Positions 18,004 through 26,568 of a stretch of DNA of 64,000 nucleotides are shown one piece after another (the first letter of the stretch is position 1; every line of letters starts with the position of its first letter). The DNA comes from Halomicrobium katesii DSM 19301 (GTDB lineage Archaea > Halobacteriota > Halobacteria > Halobacteriales > Haloarculaceae). The notes beneath the pieces are model-generated. The model worked only from the letters and a program-made list of their open reading frames with translations, was not told the origin of the DNA and made no database searches. The stretch covers positions 1,989,699 through 2,053,698 of the forward strand of contig NZ_KB905378.1 of NCBI RefSeq assembly GCF_000379085.1, written 5' to 3'. Position numbers and translations under genes: made by a program.

Positions 18004-21000
18004 ATGCACATCAAAGAGCTCGTCCTTGACAACTTCAAGAGTTTCGGCCGGAAGACGCGGATCCCCTTCTACGAGGACTTTACCGTCGTCACCGGCCCCA
18101 ACGGCTCGGGCAAGTCCAACATCATCGACTCGATTCTGTTCGCGCTCGGACTCGCCCGCACTTCTGGCATCCGCGCGGAGAAACTGACGGATCTGATCTA
18201 CAATCCGGGCCACGCCGACGAGGAGACCGACGGCAGCGGGGAGCGCGAGGCCAGCGTCGAGGTCATCCTCGCGAACGAGGATCGAACCCTCGACCGCTCG
18301 CAGGTGATCAACGCCGCCGGCACCGAGGACGTGGGCGACGTGGACGAGATCTCGATCAAGCGCCGCGTCAAGGAGACCGAGGACAACTACTACTCGTACT
18401 ACTATATCAACGGCCGCTCGGTCAACCTCGGCGACATCCAGGACCTGCTGGCCCAGGCCGGCGTCGCGCCGGAGGGGTACAACGTCGTCATGCAGGGCGA
18501 CGTGACCGAGATCATCAACATGACGGCCGGCTCGCGCCGGGAGATCATCGACGAGATCGCCGGCGTCGCGCAGTTCGACGAGCAGAAGGCCGACGCCTTC
18601 GAGGAACTGGAGGTCGTCCAGGAGCGAATCGACGAGGCCGAGCTCCGCATCGAGGAGAAACGAGAGCGCCTCGACCAGCTGGCCGACGAACGCGAGACGG
18701 CCCTGCAGTACCAGGAACTCCGCGAGGAGAAAGCGGAGTACGAGGGGTATCGCAAGGCCGCGGAACTCGAAGACAAGCGCGAGGAGCGCGCGGAGCTCCG
18801 CGACGAGATCGGGGCGCTGGAAGACGAACTCGCGGACCTCCAGCGCGAACTCGACGAACGCCAGGGCGCGGTCGTCCGCCTCGAAGACGAGCTACAGTCG
18901 CTCAACACCGAGATCGAGCGCAAGGGCGAGGACGAACAGCTGGCGATCAAACGGGAGATCGAGGAGATCAAAGGCGACATCTCGCGGCTCGAAGACAGCG
19001 CCGCGACCGCCGAGGAGAAGGTCGAAGACGCCGAGAACGAGCGCCGGCAGGCGTTCGTCCAGATCGACCGCAAGCAAGAGACCATCGACGAGCTGGAGAG
19101 CGAGATCCGACAGACGAAAGTCGAGAAGTCGAACGTCAAAGCCGAGATCAACGAGCGGGAGGCCGAACTCGCGGACGTACAGGCGAAGATCGACGCGGTC
19201 GGCGAGGAGTTCGAGGAGGTCAAGTCGGAGCTAGAGGCAAAGCGGACCGCGCTGGAAGCGGCCAAATCGGCGAAGAACGACCACCAGCGCGAGCAGGACC
19301 GCCTGCTCGACGACGCGCGTCGCCGGTCGAACCAGCAACGAGAGAAACGCGGCGCGATCGAGGACGCGGAGGCCGAAATTCCCGACCTCGAAGCCGACAT
19401 CGAGGACCTCGAAACGGAACTGGAGAAAGCACAGAAGAACTCGGCGACGATCACCGAGGTCGTCGAGGACCTCACAGCGGAGAAACGGGAACTCCAGAGC
19501 GACGTCGACGATCTGGAAGACGAGATCAGCGGGCTCCAACAGGAGTACGCGAACCTCGAAGCGAAGGCCGGGCAGGACGGTGACTCCTCGTACGGCCGGG
19601 CGGTGACGACGATCCTGAACGCCGGCATGGACGGCGTCCACGGCACCGTCGGCCAGCTCGGCGGCGTCGACCCCGACTACGCGACCGCCTGCGAGACCGC
19701 CGCCGGTGGCCGGCTCGCACACGTCGTCGTCGACGACGACACGGTCGGACAGCAGGGCATCGAGTACCTGAAGTCCCGCAACGCCGGCCGCGCGACCTTC
19801 CTGCCGATCACGGAGATGCACCAGCGGTCGCTGCCCAGCCTCCCCCAGCACGGCGGCGTCGTCGACTTCGCGTACAACCTCGTCGACTTCGATCCCGAGT
19901 ACGCGGGCATCTTCTCCTACGTGCTGGGCGACACCGTCGTCGTCGCGGACATGGACACCGCCCGCGAGTTCATGGGCGAGTTCCGGATGGTCACGCTCGA
20001 AGGCGATCTCGTCGAGACCTCCGGCGCGATGACCGGTGGGTCCTCGTCGGGGACCCGGTACTCCTTCTCTGGCGGCCAGGGCCAGCTCGAACGCGTCGCG
20101 GCGAAGATCAACGAGCTGGAAGACGAACGCCAGGAGCGCCGCGAGGAGCTTCGCGACGTGGAAGCGCGCCTTGACGACGCCCGCGACCGACAGACCGACG
20201 CGAACGAGCAGGTCCGCGAGATCGAATCCGAGATCGAGCGCAAGCGGGCGACCATCGAGGACGCCCACGAGCGCGTCGAGCGCCTGGAGGCGGAACTGGC
20301 GGAGATCGAGGCCGAACGCGAGGACGTCTCCGACGAGATGGACGTACTGGAGGGGAAAATCGCCCGCCAGAACGAGGCCATCGCCATCATCGAGGCGGAC
20401 ATCGACGAGCTGGAGGCGGAGGTCGCCGACTCGCAGCTGCCGGCGCTCACCGACGAGGCCGACCGGATCAAACAGGCGATCGACGAACTGGAGAGCCGTG
20501 AGAGCGACCTCGACGCCGACCTCAACGAGCTCCAGCTGGAGAAGCAGTACGCCGAAGACAACATCGAGGAGCTCCACGAGGACATCGAAGCCGCACAGAA
20601 CCGCAAAGCCGAGGCCGAGGAACGGATCGCCGAACTCGAAGCCGAGATCGAGGAGAAACGCTCCCAGAAAGCCGCCAAGGAAGACGAGGTCGCGGAGCTG
20701 GAGGCCGAGCTGGCGGACCTCAAAAGCGAGCGCGAGGCGCTGCGCGAGGAGCTACAGGACGCCAAAGAGCGGCGCGATGAACAGCAGTCGAAGGTCAGCG
20801 AACTCGAACGCGACCTCGACGACGCCACCGAGGAGCGCGAGCGCCTCGACTGGGAGATCGACGAGCTCGAAGCCGAGGTCGGCGACTACGATCCGGACGA
20901 GATCCCGGATCACCACGTCGTCGAATCCCAGATCGGTCGGCTCGAATCCAGAATGGAGGAACTGGAGCCGGTCAACATGCGCGCGATCGACGAGTACGAC

Positions 21001-21582
21001 GCCGTCGAGGCGGACTTAGACGAGCTGGAAGACAAGAAGGAGACGCTCGTCGAGGAGGCCGACGGCATCCGCGACCGGATCGAGACCTACGAGCAGCGCA
21101 AGAAGGCGACGTTCATGGACGCGTTCGACGACATCAACGAGCAGTTCGAGGACATCTTCGAACGGCTCTCGAACGGGTCCGGCCACCTCCACCTCGAAGA
21201 CGAGGCAGATCCCTTCGAGGGCGGCCTGACGATGAAGGCCCAGCCGGGCGACAAGCCGATCCAGCGACTCAACGCCATGTCCGGGGGCGAGAAGTCCCTG
21301 ACGGCGCTGGCCTTTATCTTCGCGATCCAGCGGCACAACCCCGCGCCGTTCTACGCGCTGGACGAGATCGACGCCTTCCTCGACGCCGCTAACGCGGAAC
21401 TGGTCGGCGAGATGGTCGACGAACTCGCCGGGCAAGCCCAGTTCGTCGTCGTCTCCCACCGCTCGGCGCTGCTCGACCGCTCCGAGCGGGCCATCGGCGT
21501 GACGATGCAAGACGACAACGTGAGCGCGGTGACCGGAATCGATCTCACCGGGGAGATCGGGGAGGTGCCGGCGGATGACTAG
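18004..21582 (+). CDS. smc: Chromosome segregation/condensation ATPase SMC
   Basis: A 1192-residue SMC protein. The N-terminal head has the P-loop GPNGSGKSN at residues 31-39. A long coiled coil (about 170-510) leads to a hinge at roughly 525-680 (SSYGRAVTTILNAGMDG to GSSSGTRYSFSGGQGQ), followed by the returning coil. The C-terminal head carries the ABC signature LNAMSGGEK (about 1090) and Walker B with D-loop YALDEIDAFLDAAN (about 1117). It dimerises at the hinge and, with the kleisin ScpA, compacts and segregates chromosomes. The stop overlaps the scpA start by 8 bp. Coding composition is extremely rich in Glu/Asp/Arg, so antisense frames stay open; they are not genes. Confidence 0.97.
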   Translation: MHIKELVLDNFKSFGRKTRIPFYEDFTVVTGPNGSGKSNIIDSILFALGLARTSGIRAEKLTDLIYNPGHADEETDGSGEREASVEVILANEDRTLDRSQVINAAGTEDVGDVDEISIKRRVKETEDNYYSYYYINGRSVNLGDIQDLLAQAGVAPEGYNVVMQGDVTEIINMTAGSRREIIDEIAGVAQFDEQKADAFEELEVVQERIDEAELRIEEKRERLDQLADERETALQYQELREEKAEYEGYRKAAELEDKREERAELRDEIGALEDELADLQRELDERQGAVVRLEDELQSLNTEIERKGEDEQLAIKREIEEIKGDISRLEDSAATAEEKVEDAENERRQAFVQIDRKQETIDELESEIRQTKVEKSNVKAEINEREAELADVQAKIDAVGEEFEEVKSELEAKRTALEAAKSAKNDHQREQDRLLDDARRRSNQQREKRGAIEDAEAEIPDLEADIEDLETELEKAQKNSATITEVVEDLTAEKRELQSDVDDLEDEISGLQQEYANLEAKAGQDGDSSYGRAVTTILNAGMDGVHGTVGQLGGVDPDYATACETAAGGRLAHVVVDDDTVGQQGIEYLKSRNAGRATFLPITEMHQRSLPSLPQHGGVVDFAYNLVDFDPEYAGIFSYVLGDTVVVADMDTAREFMGEFRMVTLEGDLVETSGAMTGGSSSGTRYSFSGGQGQLERVAAKINELEDERQERREELRDVEARLDDARDRQTDANEQVREIESEIERKRATIEDAHERVERLEAELAEIEAEREDVSDEMDVLEGKIARQNEAIAIIEADIDELEAEVADSQLPALTDEADRIKQAIDELESRESDLDADLNELQLEKQYAEDNIEELHEDIEAAQNRKAEAEERIAELEAEIEEKRSQKAAKEDEVAELEAELADLKSEREALREELQDAKERRDEQQSKVSELERDLDDATEERERLDWEIDELEAEVGDYDPDEIPDHHVVESQIGRLESRMEELEPVNMRAIDEYDAVEADLDELEDKKETLVEEADGIRDRIETYEQRKKATFMDAFDDINEQFEDIFERLSNGSGHLHLEDEADPFEGGLTMKAQPGDKPIQRLNAMSGGEKSLTALAFIFAIQRHNPAPFYALDEIDAFLDAANAELVGEMVDELAGQAQFVVVSHRSALLDRSERAIGVTMQDDNVSAVTGIDLTGEIGEVPADD

Positions 21583-22630
21583 CGAGTCGCCCGAGGACCA
21601 ACGGGACGAGGGGGACTCGAAAACGTCGAGCGGGGAGCGACGCGACCCGCGAGATAGCGAGGAGCGGTCCTCGGAGAATCGAACGGGGAGCGACGGCAAC
21701 GACGACATTCCCCTGAATATCGCCGGTCACGAGGATCGAGAGCCGCCGGGTGAGGCCGATGCGGACGATCCCTTCGGAGGGGCGGGCGACGACTCGGACG
21801 GCGAGTCGGAGACGGTCGATGCCGGCGAAGCCGACGACGAAGACGACGAGGAGGAAGTCGAGCCCGTCGAGGTGCTGGTCCAGCTCGCCGACGCGGGGGA
21901 GATCGACCCGTGGGACATCGACGTGGTGCAGGTGACCGACAAGTTCCTCGAAGTGATCGACGAGGCGGACTTGCGGACCTCCGGGCGGGCGCTGTTCTAC
22001 GCGTCGGTGCTGATCCGGATGAAGAGCGACGCGATGCTGAACGACGAGGAGGAGGAAGAACCCCCGGCCGAGCCCTGGGAGGCGGCGATGGCCGGCGACG
22101 AGCCGATCGACGAGCCGGACCCCTTCGCCTCGCTGGAGCAGGAGATGGACCGCCGACTGGAGCGCCGTCGGGCGCGAGGAATGCCCCAGACCCTGGACGA
22201 GCTGGTACGAGACCTCCGGGAGGCCGAGCGCGATTCCTGGTGGAAGGAATCACGCAGCTACGACACGAGCGACTCGCCGTCGGAGTTCCGCCGCGGGACC
22301 CAGGAACTGGACTACCGCGGGGCCGAAGACGTGCGGATGGACGACGAGCCGACCGCCGACGAGGTGACGGCCAACACCCACGGCGAGGACATCGACGCAA
22401 TCGTCGACGAGGTGTACGAGGCGGTGCGCGAGCAGTACGACGCCGGCCGCGAGGAGGTCCTGTTTCGGGAGGTTCACCAGATCGGCGGCTCTCGGGTCGA
22501 GACGTTCCTGGGGCTGCTCTTTCTCTCTCACCGCGGGCAGGTCCGCCTCCAGCAAGACGAACTGTTCGGAGATCTCTGGATACAGGACCCGAGCGCCGTG
22601 ACCGGCTCCGAAGAGGCACTGGCCGACTAG
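21575..22630 (+). CDS. scpA: Segregation and condensation protein A (kleisin)
   Basis: A 351-residue kleisin partner of SMC. Residues 1-100 form a disordered, highly acidic extension. The conserved N-terminal helical domain starts near residue 90 (EPVEVLVQLADAGEIDPWDI, then VTDKFLEVID) and is followed by LRTSGRALFYASVLIRMKS. The C-terminal winged helix is near residues 285-351 (VLFREVHQIGGSRVETFLGL, LLFLSHRGQVRLQQDELFGD). The ATG lies inside the last codons of smc, which is consistent with coupled translation. No scpB-like gene follows, as is common in archaea. Confidence 0.93.
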   Translation: MTSESPEDQRDEGDSKTSSGERRDPRDSEERSSENRTGSDGNDDIPLNIAGHEDREPPGEADADDPFGGAGDDSDGESETVDAGEADDEDDEEEVEPVEVLVQLADAGEIDPWDIDVVQVTDKFLEVIDEADLRTSGRALFYASVLIRMKSDAMLNDEEEEEPPAEPWEAAMAGDEPIDEPDPFASLEQEMDRRLERRRARGMPQTLDELVRDLREAERDSWWKESRSYDTSDSPSEFRRGTQELDYRGAEDVRMDDEPTADEVTANTHGEDIDAIVDEVYEAVREQYDAGREEVLFREVHQIGGSRVETFLGLLFLSHRGQVRLQQDELFGDLWIQDPSAVTGSEEALAD

Positions 22631-22733
22631 CGCTTCTCGCCCGCGTCGCGGCGTCGATCTCGCTCGACGAGTCCACCTCGCCAGCTGCGCGCTCGTGACT
22701 GGGCCCCGATCGAGAAGTCGGCAGGCTAGTGTT

Positions 22734-22801
22734 CAGAGAAGCGACGCGAGGGCTTTCGGTGCCTGAATGACGCTACTCTCTCTTATCTGAACACCGCCGA
22801 G
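22734..22801 (+). repeat. Dispersed repeat family 3, copy 2
   Basis: Located between scpA and tfs. It shares GCGACGCGAGGGC, TTCGGTG and TCTGAACACCGCCGAG with 7357-7422. Its ends GTTCAGA and TCTGAAC are inverted, so the unit is about 62 bp with short terminal inverted repeats. Confidence 0.55.
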
Positions 22802-22849
22802 CGATGAACCCCCGAGCTTAAACCACTTCGATGGCAATCCCAGTCAACC

Positions 22850-23173
22850 ATGGAGTTCTGTGACGACTGCGGTTCGATGATGAAAGCCGAAGACGGCGTC
22901 TGGGTCTGTGGCAGCTGCGGTGCCGAGCGGGCCCGCGACGCAGCGGACGAAAGTTCGATGGTGACCACGCAGGGCCAGGAAGAGAGCGAGATCGTCGACA
23001 CCTCCGAGGTCGAGGCCGAGGACATGGGGCCGACGACGGACGCACACTGTCCCGAGTGTGGCAACGACCGGGCCTTCTGGGAGATGAAGCAGATTCGGGC
23101 CGCCGACGAGTCCGAGACGCGGTTTTTCACCTGTACCGAGTGCGACCACAAGTGGCGCGAAGACGACCACTGA
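22850..23173 (+). CDS. tfs: Transcription factor S (TFIIS/RPC11-like RNA cleavage factor)
   Basis: A 107-residue archaeal TFS, which rescues backtracked RNA polymerase by stimulating transcript cleavage. The N-terminal zinc ribbon uses Cys4, Cys7, Cys20 and Cys23. The C-terminal ribbon uses Cys67, Cys70, Cys95 and Cys98. The acidic pair Asp86-Glu87 in AADESET sits at the tip that enters the polymerase channel, so the protein looks catalytically competent. Length is normal. A TATA-like CTTAAAC lies about 30 nt upstream of the ATG, so it probably has its own promoter despite following scpA. Confidence 0.95.
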   Translation: MEFCDDCGSMMKAEDGVWVCGSCGAERARDAADESSMVTTQGQEESEIVDTSEVEAEDMGPTTDAHCPECGNDRAFWEMKQIRAADESETRFFTCTECDHKWREDDH

Positions 23174-23218
23174 CCGTTCGACGGAACTGTTAGGTGAGTT
23201 CCGCCACCAGTACGAGGT

Positions 23219-23833
23219 GTGTCACCTTCCGACGAGCGGTACCCCTCGGTCCCCGAGCGGCGACTCGAAGACGGCGGCTGGACCCGAACCGACGAGACCA
23301 TCGAGACGGTGTTTCAGCTCCCCGGGACCCGTGTCGAAGGCGCGACGGTGCTGTACGGTGACGAGCCAACGCGTCGGGCCGCCGCCGAGTACGGTGGTCG
23401 GGACCAGCGCTGGCGGTTCTTCTTTGCGACGAAACTGACCTTCACGCCGTCGCTGTCGCCCGGCATCGGCCCCGCGATGATCCTCCCGACGGTCCGTTCG
23501 GAGGCCAACAGGACCTTCAAGTCCGAGCTGCGAGACCGCGGCTTCGAGTCGATCGGACGGGGCCGCACGGAGCGTGTCCGGGTCGCGTCTGGCGAGCGAG
23601 CGAAGCTCACGCAGTATCGGGCCGAACTACCGCTGTCGGAGCCGGACGCGACGCTGCCGATCACGGGCTGGGTCGGCGTCTGGCACGGCGAGGGCTTTCG
23701 CATCGGTGCCGGCGCGTATCCAGCCCGTCCCGTGGCCGAAGTCCTCGGAATCGACGATCCACCCGAGGTGCTGACGAGGACGCCCGAACGGTACCGAAAC
23801 GAGCTGATCGAGCTGATCAGGGCGATCGAGTAG
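23219..23833 (+). CDS. Conserved hypothetical protein
   Basis: A 204-residue soluble protein starting with GTG (MSPSDERYPSVPERRLEDGG). It begins 45 bp after tfs on the same strand and may be co-transcribed. I do not recognise the family. Visible features are an Arg-rich region near residues 95-125 (ERVRVASGERAKL), a hydrophobic strand-like stretch LPITGWVGVWHGEGFRIGAG, and a C-terminal helix ERYRNELIELIRAIE. There is no signal peptide, transmembrane segment or Cys-rich site. The codon bias and its hydrophilic surface look like those of its neighbours, so I regard it as a real gene. Confidence 0.75.
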   Translation: MSPSDERYPSVPERRLEDGGWTRTDETIETVFQLPGTRVEGATVLYGDEPTRRAAAEYGGRDQRWRFFFATKLTFTPSLSPGIGPAMILPTVRSEANRTFKSELRDRGFESIGRGRTERVRVASGERAKLTQYRAELPLSEPDATLPITGWVGVWHGEGFRIGAGAYPARPVAEVLGIDDPPEVLTRTPERYRNELIELIRAIE

Positions 23834-23884
23834 GCCGGGGCGTCTCGCCAGCCCGCGATGGGACCCTCGGTCTGTGCAGAACTG

Positions 23885-24619
23885 TCAGGGGTTGCGTGCG
23901 AACGTCAGGTAGCCGGTGTGCCCGACGCCCCGCGTCGACGGCCGGGTGCCGCGGTCGCTCACGTCGAGCGCGCGCTGGATCGTCTCCAGCGTTTCGGCGT
24001 CCCGTAGTCCGGTGTCCCGCGCGGTCTGGATCGCTTCGCGGGCCTGCTCGACGAACGGCGAGTAGACGGCCAGAAAGCCGCCGGGGACGAGCAACTCCGG
24101 CGCTCGCTCGACGACCGCCGCGGCGTCCCCGGTGTCGAGTGTGACCACGTCGAAGTCGGTCTCGGCGAGGGCGTCGACGGCTTCGGTCACGTCGTCACTG
24201 CGCACGTCCACTCGGTCTTCGACGCCGGCCATCGCCATGTTCTCGCGGGCCACGTCGGCGAACTCCGGATCCCGTTCGTAGGTCGTCACCGTCACGCCCA
24301 TCCGCGCGAGGTAGGCCGCGAGGACGCCCGTTCCGGTGCCGGCATCGAGCACGCGGTCGCCCGACTGGAGGCCGGTCTTGCCGACGACGATCCCGATGTC
24401 TCGGGGCATCATCGGCGCGCCGGTGCGTTCGAGGTGGTTGAACAGGTCCGGGCCGCGCAGTTCTCGCACGGTGAACGGCTCGTCGAGATGCGTCTCGACG
24501 ACCTGTCCCGGCTCGGGATCGTCGGGGACTTCCAGCACGCCCAGATCGGTCTCCAGGGTCTCGCCGGCCGCGAGGAGGTACTCGCGGTCTTCGCCCTCGT
24601 GGATGAGGAGGTACGTCAC
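23885..24619 (-). CDS. trmI: tRNA (adenine-N1)-methyltransferase TrmI, archaeal type
   Basis: A 244-residue SAM-dependent methyltransferase that forms m1A in the tRNA T-loop region (positions 57/58 in archaea). An N-terminal barrel-like domain (1-70) is followed by [14 protein letters not shown] and the SAM site [16 protein letters not shown] (Asp92-Gly98). The conserved motif reading [10 protein letters not shown] lies near residue 158. It starts with GTG, which overlaps the NAC stop (GTGA). The gene order PUA-NAC-TrmI links tRNA/rRNA-related proteins with the ribosome-bound chaperone. It could be misnamed if the enzyme has another RNA target, but the family fit is good. Confidence 0.85.
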   Translation of the reverse strand: MTYLLIHEGEDREYLLAAGETLETDLGVLEVPDDPEPGQVVETHLDEPFTVRELRGPDLFNHLERTGAPMMPRDIGIVVGKTGLQSGDRVLDAGTGTGVLAAYLARMGVTVTTYERDPEFADVARENMAMAGVEDRVDVRSDDVTEAVDALAETDFDVVTLDTGDAAAVVERAPELLVPGGFLAVYSPFVEQAREAIQTARDTGLRDAETLETIQRALDVSDRGTRPSTRGVGHTGYLTFARNP

Positions 24620-25014
24620 TCCAGACGCTCGACTGCACCGGCGAGGTCGCCGTCCTCCGCTTCGAGCGCCTCGCGGGCGGCCTCCTCGTCGACGCCGGCA
24701 CGCATCGCCACCAGCTCCACGTCGTCGTCGGGAATCCCGCTGTCACCGGCGGCGTCGTCGGCCGATGCGTCGGCCTCGCTCTCACCGTCGTCGCCGGCTT
24801 CGAGCGCTCGCTCCTCGGGCTCGCCGACGACCTGATAGGTCGACTGGCCCTGAGCCGCCATGAGCTGGACCTCGGCGTCGGTGAAGTACAGCTCCTTGTC
24901 GGGGGTCCGAATGATCACTTCTTCGGCATCGATGTCCTCCATGTCGATGCCCATCTGTTCCATCATCTGCTTCATCTTGCGCGGATTGAGTCCGCCGCCG
25001 CCTCCTCCGAACAT
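24616..25014 (-). CDS. nac: Nascent polypeptide-associated complex protein (archaeal NAC-alpha)
   Basis: A 132-residue ribosome-associated chaperone that forms a homodimer at the nascent-chain exit site. The start [20 protein letters not shown] is the expected N-terminus. The NAC barrel spans about residues 30-75 ([20 protein letters not shown], then TYQVVGE). An acidic spacer follows, and a UBA domain ends the protein ([19 protein letters not shown]). It is translationally coupled to trmI by a 4-bp overlap. Confidence 0.95.
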   Translation of the reverse strand: MFGGGGGGLNPRKMKQMMEQMGIDMEDIDAEEVIIRTPDKELYFTDAEVQLMAAQGQSTYQVVGEPEERALEAGDDGESEADASADDAAGDSGIPDDDVELVAMRAGVDEEAAREALEAEDGDLAGAVERLE

Positions 25015-25069
25015 ACCCGTTCGTGCGTTGGCCGCCGTCAAAAGGACACCGACCTACCGTCGGCGTTCG

Positions 25070-25555
25070 CTACGATTCGGACGCGTCCGCAGTGCCGGCA
25101 CCGTGACGGACTTTGACCGCCATCCCCGTCTCGAAGTCGAGCATGGCTTCGCCGGGTAACTCGGCCCGACCGACGCCCAGGAGGTCGCCATCGTAGTGGA
25201 CCACCAGCACCTCGTCGCCCGGTCGGATGCCCTCGTCTGCCGACCGGACGAACTTCGCGAAGGCGTTGCGTCCCTCCCGGACGAACGGCTCGCTGTCGTC
25301 GCCGACGACGACCTGATGGCGCGCGTCGTCGAGACCGTCGAGGAGGCGTCGCCCACCGGCGACGCCGAGCGTGAATCGCCCGTCACTGCCGTACTCCAGC
25401 AGTCGGTCGTCGCCATCGCGCACCTGTCGCGGTCGCCCGGAACGCGTCGTCGTCACCTCCAGCCCGTCGACGTCGGGGAACAGCGCCTCGTCGGCTCCGG
25501 GGCCGAACTGGTAGGTCGCGACACGCGTCAGGAGATCGGTGGCTCGATCGCTCAT
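25070..25555 (-). CDS. PUA-domain RNA-binding protein
   Basis: A 161-residue protein. The C-terminal half has the PUA pattern: VVGDDSEPFVREGRNAFAKF, then IRPGDEVLVVHYDGDLLGVG, then DFETGMAVKVRHG. The N-terminal half (ATYQFGPGADEALFPDVDGL) resembles the pre-PUA domain of archaeal tRNA-guanine transglycosylase-related proteins. It probably binds tRNA or rRNA; no catalytic domain is present. I chose MSDRATDLLTR as the start over an upstream ATG that adds nine residues. It leads a minus-strand unit with nac (55-bp gap) and trmI. The upstream region contains the 86-bp palindrome at 25622-25707. Confidence 0.85.
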   Translation of the reverse strand: MSDRATDLLTRVATYQFGPGADEALFPDVDGLEVTTTRSGRPRQVRDGDDRLLEYGSDGRFTLGVAGGRRLLDGLDDARHQVVVGDDSEPFVREGRNAFAKFVRSADEGIRPGDEVLVVHYDGDLLGVGRAELPGEAMLDFETGMAVKVRHGAGTADASES

Positions 25556-25621
25556 TGTCCGGCGAAGGTCGTCGCCGACCAAAAGTCGACTGTTCTCTCT
25601 GTCGCAGTACCGACCGGCAAA

Positions 25622-25707
25622 CTATAGTAGCCATTGAAAATCAATGCACACCCGATCGCACGACGGCAGTGCGATCGGTGTGTAAATCGTTTCAATTGTT
25701 ACTATAG
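25622..25707 (-). repeat. 86-bp MITE-like palindrome family 2, copy 1
   Basis: It runs from CTATAGTAGCCATTG to TTGTTACTATAG, with arms of about 38 bp around a CGAC-type loop flanked by GATCGCA/TGCGATC. It is the reverse complement of 62570-62655 with about three differences in 86 positions by eye. It sits in the divergent upstream region between the PUA gene and a small membrane protein gene. Confidence 0.85.
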
Positions 25708-25806
25708 CGCGTAACGCCCCAATACTGTGGAGGTTGGTCTCAGTTACCACGGCTGTGTCGGGCGGTTTTGGAGAAACTTATACCGGATGACCCGCTAGTA
25801 CCGGGC

Positions 25807-25989
25807 ATGGCAACGGATACGCGAAAAGTCGTACTGGGCACGGTCTTGCTCGTCGCGAGCAGCGCGATCGTTCTGGGTACCGGTCAGTTAGGCAGTGGCT
25901 TCCCGCTGTGGGCGGCCTCGATCGCCGCGCTCGGAATGGCCGCCGGTGCGCTGTTCGTCGGCACCTCGGAAGACAAGCGCCCGGTCTGA
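25807..25989 (+). CDS. Small two-helix membrane protein
   Basis: A 60-residue protein with two hydrophobic helices (VVLGTVLLVASSAIVLGTG and FPLWAASIAALGMAAGALFV) and a charged tail SEDKRPV. A TATA-like CTTATACC lies about 27 nt upstream of the ATG, supporting this start and a leaderless transcript. Small membrane proteins of this shape are widespread in haloarchaea, but no function is known to me. It follows the 86-bp palindrome and converges with the NYN gene. Confidence 0.75.
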   Translation: MATDTRKVVLGTVLLVASSAIVLGTGQLGSGFPLWAASIAALGMAAGALFVGTSEDKRPV

Positions 25990-26010
25990 ACACGTTTTCG
26001 ACAGTCGCCG

Positions 26011-26508
26011 CTACAACAGATACCGCTCGGCGTCGTCGCTGAGGTTTCGGAAGTGGTCTGCGGCCTCGACGAGTTCTTCGGCGGTCGACTCCTCGAAGCC
26101 CATCGTCTCGACTTTCACGCCCTCGTGGCGGAGATATCGGCAGAGACGAGCGAAGTCGCCGTCGCCGGTGATGAGCACGACCGTGTCGACGTGGGGGGCC
26201 AGCGAGACGGCGTCGAGACTCATGCCTACGTCCCAGTCGGCCTTCTTCGACCCGTCGCCGAAGGTCTTGATATCCTTGATGCGGGTCTCGAAGCCGATGT
26301 CTTCGAGCGCCTCGAAGAAGCTCTCTTCGTCGGGCGAGTTCGCTCGGATGACGTATGCGATGGCGCGGGTGAGCGCCCGGTCATTGACGGCCTCGTCGAG
26401 CAGTGCTTCGTAGTCGATGTTTCGCGTATGAAGGCTCCGGGCGGTGTGATAGAGGTTCTGGGCGTCGGCGAGAACGCCGACACGCTGTCCCGGATGTGAG
26501 ACGACCAT
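26011..26508 (-). CDS. NYN-domain (LabA/PIN-like) putative ribonuclease
   Basis: A 165-residue protein with the NYN fold. Acidic residues expected at the metal site are present: Asp in VGVLADAQNLYH near residue 15, KADWDVGMSLDA near residue 90, and VLITGDGDFARLCRYLR near residue 112. It closely resembles the archaeal TIGR00288-type family of about 160 residues. NYN proteins act on RNA as nucleases in several systems, but the substrate of this one is unknown. It begins 60 bp downstream of the permease gene on the same strand, so it may be expressed with the importer operon. Confidence 0.87.
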   Translation of the reverse strand: MVVSHPGQRVGVLADAQNLYHTARSLHTRNIDYEALLDEAVNDRALTRAIAYVIRANSPDEESFFEALEDIGFETRIKDIKTFGDGSKKADWDVGMSLDAVSLAPHVDTVVLITGDGDFARLCRYLRHEGVKVETMGFEESTAEELVEAADHFRNLSDDAERYLL

Positions 26509-26568
26509 GTCTTTGTGTGGGGAAGCGCCGGGAATAGCTCTTGGGGCTTCGCGGTGGCCGGACTGGCC

